NCBI RefSeq assembly: GCF_021083645.1
Contig: NZ_JAJNRQ010000002.1
Coordinates: 248,001 to 312,000, forward strand
Direction of reading: 5' to 3'
DNA from: Schaalia sp. lx-260
Lineage (GTDB): Bacteria > Actinomycetota > Actinomycetes > Actinomycetales > Actinomycetaceae
DNA length: 64,000 nucleotides
Shown: positions 61,702-64,000 of the stretch, one piece after another
Layout: each line of letters begins with the position of its first letter
How positions within the stretch are numbered: the first letter of the stretch is position 1
Translations under genes and position numbers: made by a program
The notes under the pieces: model-generated
The model's database searches: none
What the model was told of the DNA's origin: nothing
What the model saw: the letters and a program-made list of their open reading frames with translations, nothing else

Positions 61702-62151
61702 TTATCGTGTGGCAAGGAATGTCAGCAGAAGTTTACGTTGAAGCGTAAACATTTCTTCACGTTCTGCTTCTTCAGCATGATCGTATCCCAGCAGGTGAAG
61801 CATCCCATGTGTGGCCAGCATGAGCATTTCCTCTGCGATACTATGCCCTGCTTCTGCTGCTTGCTTTTCGGCCACATGCGGACAGATGCAAATATCACCA
61901 AGGGTTCCTGCAGGGGTTAATTTTTCAGGTGTACCCGGCTGTAATTCGTCCATAGGGAAACTCATCACATCTGTAGGACCAGGCAAGTCAAGCCAGCGGA
62001 CATGTAGTTCTTCCATTGGTTGAGGTTCAATGAAAACAATATTGAGTTCAACCGCAGTGGATACGTGCATTGCTGTTAAGACATGGTCAGCAAGGAGCAC
62101 AAATTCATGACAATCAATGTCGTAGGTTGTTTCGTTAATGACTTCAGTCAT
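61702..62151 (-). CDS. ybeY: Endoribonuclease YbeY
   Basis: A 149-residue zinc-dependent RNase that works in 16S rRNA 3' maturation and ribosome quality control. The zinc triad is H115, H119 and H125 in HGMLHLLGYDH. The upstream PTDVMSFPMDE and LGDICICPHVAEKQAAE blocks are typical. The start MTEV at 62151 follows AAAGGAC; the open frame runs 32 codons further. Only 2 nt separate it from the phoH stop. Confidence 0.95.
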   Translation of the reverse strand: MTEVINETTYDIDCHEFVLLADHVLTAMHVSTAVELNIVFIEPQPMEELHVRWLDLPGPTDVMSFPMDELQPGTPEKLTPAGTLGDICICPHVAEKQAAEAGHSIAEEMLMLATHGMLHLLGYDHAEEAEREEMFTLQRKLLLTFLATR

Positions 62152-62153
62152 CT

Positions 62154-63215
62154 TCAGTGTCCTTTCTTTTGATAAGACCTGAAGCGTTGACGAGTGGGCG
62201 CATCGAGTGTGCGCGTACGCCGCAGGAGGTCTTGACGCTGGTCCCAACGTTCATATGCGTCGATAATATGTCCGACAAGTTCATGGCGAACAACATCCGC
62301 GCTGGTGAGGTGGCAAAACTCTACGCCCTCAATATGATCGAGGATTTTCTCGACCATCAGGAGTCCTGACTGGCTGCTTCCTGGAAGGTCGATTTGTGAT
62401 ACGTCGCCGGTGACAACTACTTGAGAGTTGAAACCTAAACGTGTAAGAAACATTTTCATTTGCGAAGCTGTCGTATTTTGCGCTTCATCTAAAATAATGA
62501 AGGAATCGTTGAGGGTTCGGCCACGCATATATGCTAGTGGCGCAACTTCAATGGTTCCTGCAGCCATGAGTTTAGGCAATGTGTCCGAGTCCAGCATGTC
62601 TTTTAACGCATCGTACAAAGGACGCAGGTAGGGGTCGATTTTTTCTGTCAGTGTCCCCGGTAAAAATCCAAGATTTTCTCCCGCTTCCACTGCTGGGCGC
62701 GTAAGGACGATTCGACGGACTTGCCCTGATAAGAGCCGCCGGACAGCTTGAGCCATAGCAAGGTATGTTTTACCGGTGCCTGCGGGACCTATTCCAAATA
62801 CGACGGTGGCGCGCTCTATTGCGTCAACGTAGGCTTTTTGTCCTTCTGATTTGGGGCGTATGGAGCGTCCTTTAACTGACAGAATTTCATCTGTAGGTGT
62901 GGCGGCAAGTGTTGCAGCAGAAAGCATACGCAGCGCTTGCCCTACAGTATGCGCATCTAAAGGATCGCCGCGGCGGGCTGCTTGGATAAGTTCAATAACC
63001 AGTTGAGCTGCCGATTCAACATCACTGGTGGGTCCTGTCAAGGTGATTTCATGTCCGATAACAAGAAATCTGATTCGCGGGTACCCTTTTTCTAACGCAC
63101 GAAGCACTTGGTCAGATGTACCAAGGATGCTGAGTGGGTCAATATCAGGAGGTATGACGGCACGACGAGTAACGGTATTGTCCGTATGAGGCTGGGGTAT
63201 GAGTGGGTCGCTCAT
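62154..63215 (-). CDS. phoH: PhoH-like ATPase
   Basis: A 353-residue P-loop ATPase. An N-terminal KH-like part (about 20-90) precedes the PhoH domain with Walker A GPAGTGKTYLA near 142. TRPAVEAGENLGFLPGTLTEKIDPYLRPLYDAL and Walker B FIILDEAQNTT follow, with the VVTGDVSQIDLPG segment later. The conserved pairing with ybeY points to an RNA-processing role, though the activity is not fully defined. An AGGAG lies 15 nt before the ATG, rather far. Confidence 0.93.
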   Translation of the reverse strand: MSDPLIPQPHTDNTVTRRAVIPPDIDPLSILGTSDQVLRALEKGYPRIRFLVIGHEITLTGPTSDVESAAQLVIELIQAARRGDPLDAHTVGQALRMLSAATLAATPTDEILSVKGRSIRPKSEGQKAYVDAIERATVVFGIGPAGTGKTYLAMAQAVRRLLSGQVRRIVLTRPAVEAGENLGFLPGTLTEKIDPYLRPLYDALKDMLDSDTLPKLMAAGTIEVAPLAYMRGRTLNDSFIILDEAQNTTASQMKMFLTRLGFNSQVVVTGDVSQIDLPGSSQSGLLMVEKILDHIEGVEFCHLTSADVVRHELVGHIIDAYERWDQRQDLLRRTRTLDAPTRQRFRSYQKKGH

Positions 63216-63378
63216 ATGCTGTATGTCATTCTCCTAATAAGTGAGGTATCAAGGAATCACGTGTGTAATACCTTTTTACATTGTCCTATACAGATAGCGG
63301 TGTAGCGAATATATGCTCAGATCAAATTGAAAGAGTATATGTAGGATTGTTATTTTTCTTTCTTAACGTCAAGCAATT

Positions 63379-64000
63379 TTATGACCACCGCCCAATAGCA
63401 GCACTCACCAATGCCAGAGCTACCGGACCCGCCGTGGATGCACGTAACACATGAGGGCCAAGCAGTACGGGAAAAGCCCCTGCCGCGCATAGGGAAGCTA
63501 CTTCGTCAGAATCGATCCCTCCTTCAGGACCTACAATCACAGCAATTTCAGGACACGAGGCCCACTCTTTTCCTTTGTCATTCAACAAAGCCACCGCGGT
63601 ATCACTCGCTTCTTCATGACATAGCAATACCACTCCCCCACCTTCTGCAAGCAAGCGCACCCATTCGACAAGGGCACGTGAATCATACACATGCGTCACA
63701 GAAGGAACCCATGCTCGACGTGACTGCTTAGCGGCAGTGCGTGCTACCGAGCACCATTTCGCTTGGCCTTTCGTGCTTTTTGGCCCTGTCCAACGAACAA
63801 TAGAACGGTTTGCTTGCCACGGTAGGATACAATCCACGCCTACTTCTGTCGCTGTTTCAACTGCTTGTTCATCACGCCCACCTTTAGCTAAAGCCTGCAC
63901 TAAAGTAAGTCGTGGCATTGCGGCTTCCTCATCAATCACGTCACGCACAGTTACTTCAAGAGCTTTTTTTGTCACCGAGTGAACTTCACAGATCAGGCGT
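63379..64000 (-). CDS. rsmE: 16S rRNA (uracil(1498)-N3)-methyltransferase RsmE, 5' end beyond the window
   Basis: The C-terminal 206 residues or so of a SPOUT-class methyltransferase that makes m3U1498 in 16S rRNA. Visible blocks are TLVQALAKGGRDEQAVETATEVGVDCI, the Arg/Ser-containing NRSIVRW, and RTAAKQSRRAWVPSV. The AdoMet-binding knot is VIVGPEGGIDSDEV with LLGPHVLRASTAG. The frame is open to the right edge of the window, so the N-terminal PUA-like domain lies outside. The phoH gene starts 163 nt after its stop. Confidence 0.93.
   Translation of the reverse strand, partial: RLICEVHSVTKKALEVTVRDVIDEEAAMPRLTLVQALAKGGRDEQAVETATEVGVDCILPWQANRSIVRWTGPKSTKGQAKWCSVARTAAKQSRRAWVPSVTHVYDSRALVEWVRLLAEGGGVVLLCHEEASDTAVALLNDKGKEWASCPEIAVIVGPEGGIDSDEVASLCAAGAFPVLLGPHVLRASTAGPVALALVSAAIGRWS

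Overview
The window comes from a fairly A+T-rich actinobacterium. Several actinobacterial hallmark genes are present: RbpA, the PafB/PafC WYL pair next to a HelY-type helicase, a GarA-like FHA protein beside an FtsR-type MerR regulator, the DUF881/Sbp/DUF881 trio, a cysteine-free bL32, and the gene order dgt-dnaG, glyS-zur-uppS-recO-era-corC-ybeY-phoH-rsmE. A member of the Actinomycetaceae or a relative is my best guess. It is an inference from gene content and composition; no rRNA gene is present to settle it.

Layout. 1-4.07 kb: tRNA thiolation pair (cysteine desulfurase, mnmA), tRNA-Leu, a formate/nitrite-type channel and a Bcp peroxiredoxin, closed by a strong terminator. 4.08-12.03 kb: the accessory locus and the most interesting part of the window. 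It has three tandem units of about 1.9, 1.9 and 1.2 kb, each with a small secreted two-cysteine protein followed by one or two paralogous lipoproteins (three small proteins and five lipoproteins in all). A three-gene export or efflux module follows: a membrane adaptor with a peptidoglycan-binding domain, a MacB-type ATPase and an FtsX-type permease. The layout resembles lactococcin-972-type bacteriocin loci, but the lipoproteins are unfamiliar to me. 12.08-18.5 kb: two identical tRNA-Lys genes, an MntR-like regulator, a HIT protein, leuS, a Nei-type glycosylase and a GNAT acetyltransferase. 18.6-21.3 kb: cysE and cysK, with a cysteine-codon-rich leader peptide before cysK, and a YigZ protein. 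22-29.9 kb: rpmF, hisE-hisG, pafB-pafC-helY-lnt. 30-41.3 kb: rbpA, an Hsp70-like protein, two MerR regulators, the FHA protein, DUF881/Sbp/DUF881, pepN, a MurE-like ligase and an unknown protein. 41.3-49.6 kb: dnaG, dgt, a degenerate GH13-like protein, aroD, dus, glyS. 49.9-53.8 kb: a zinc uptake operon znuA-znuC-znuB with its Fur-family regulator and a small membrane protein. 53.9-64 kb: uppS, recO, a frameshifted multi-pass membrane protein gene, leuA with a leucine leader peptide, era, corC-type gene, ybeY, phoH and the 3' part of rsmE.

Regulation visible in the sequence. Leader peptides rich in the relevant codon precede leuA (Leu) and cysK (Cys), and possibly leuS (Leu), which points to ribosome-mediated attenuation. 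A Zur-type palindrome lies between the -35 and -10 of the znuA promoter. Many genes start 6-8 nt after a TAnnnT -10-like hexamer with no Shine-Dalgarno sequence, so leaderless mRNAs are probably common. In the accessory locus a hairpin with compensatory base changes sits between each small-protein gene and its lipoprotein gene.

All functional names rest on reading motifs and gene order by eye. No database search was made.
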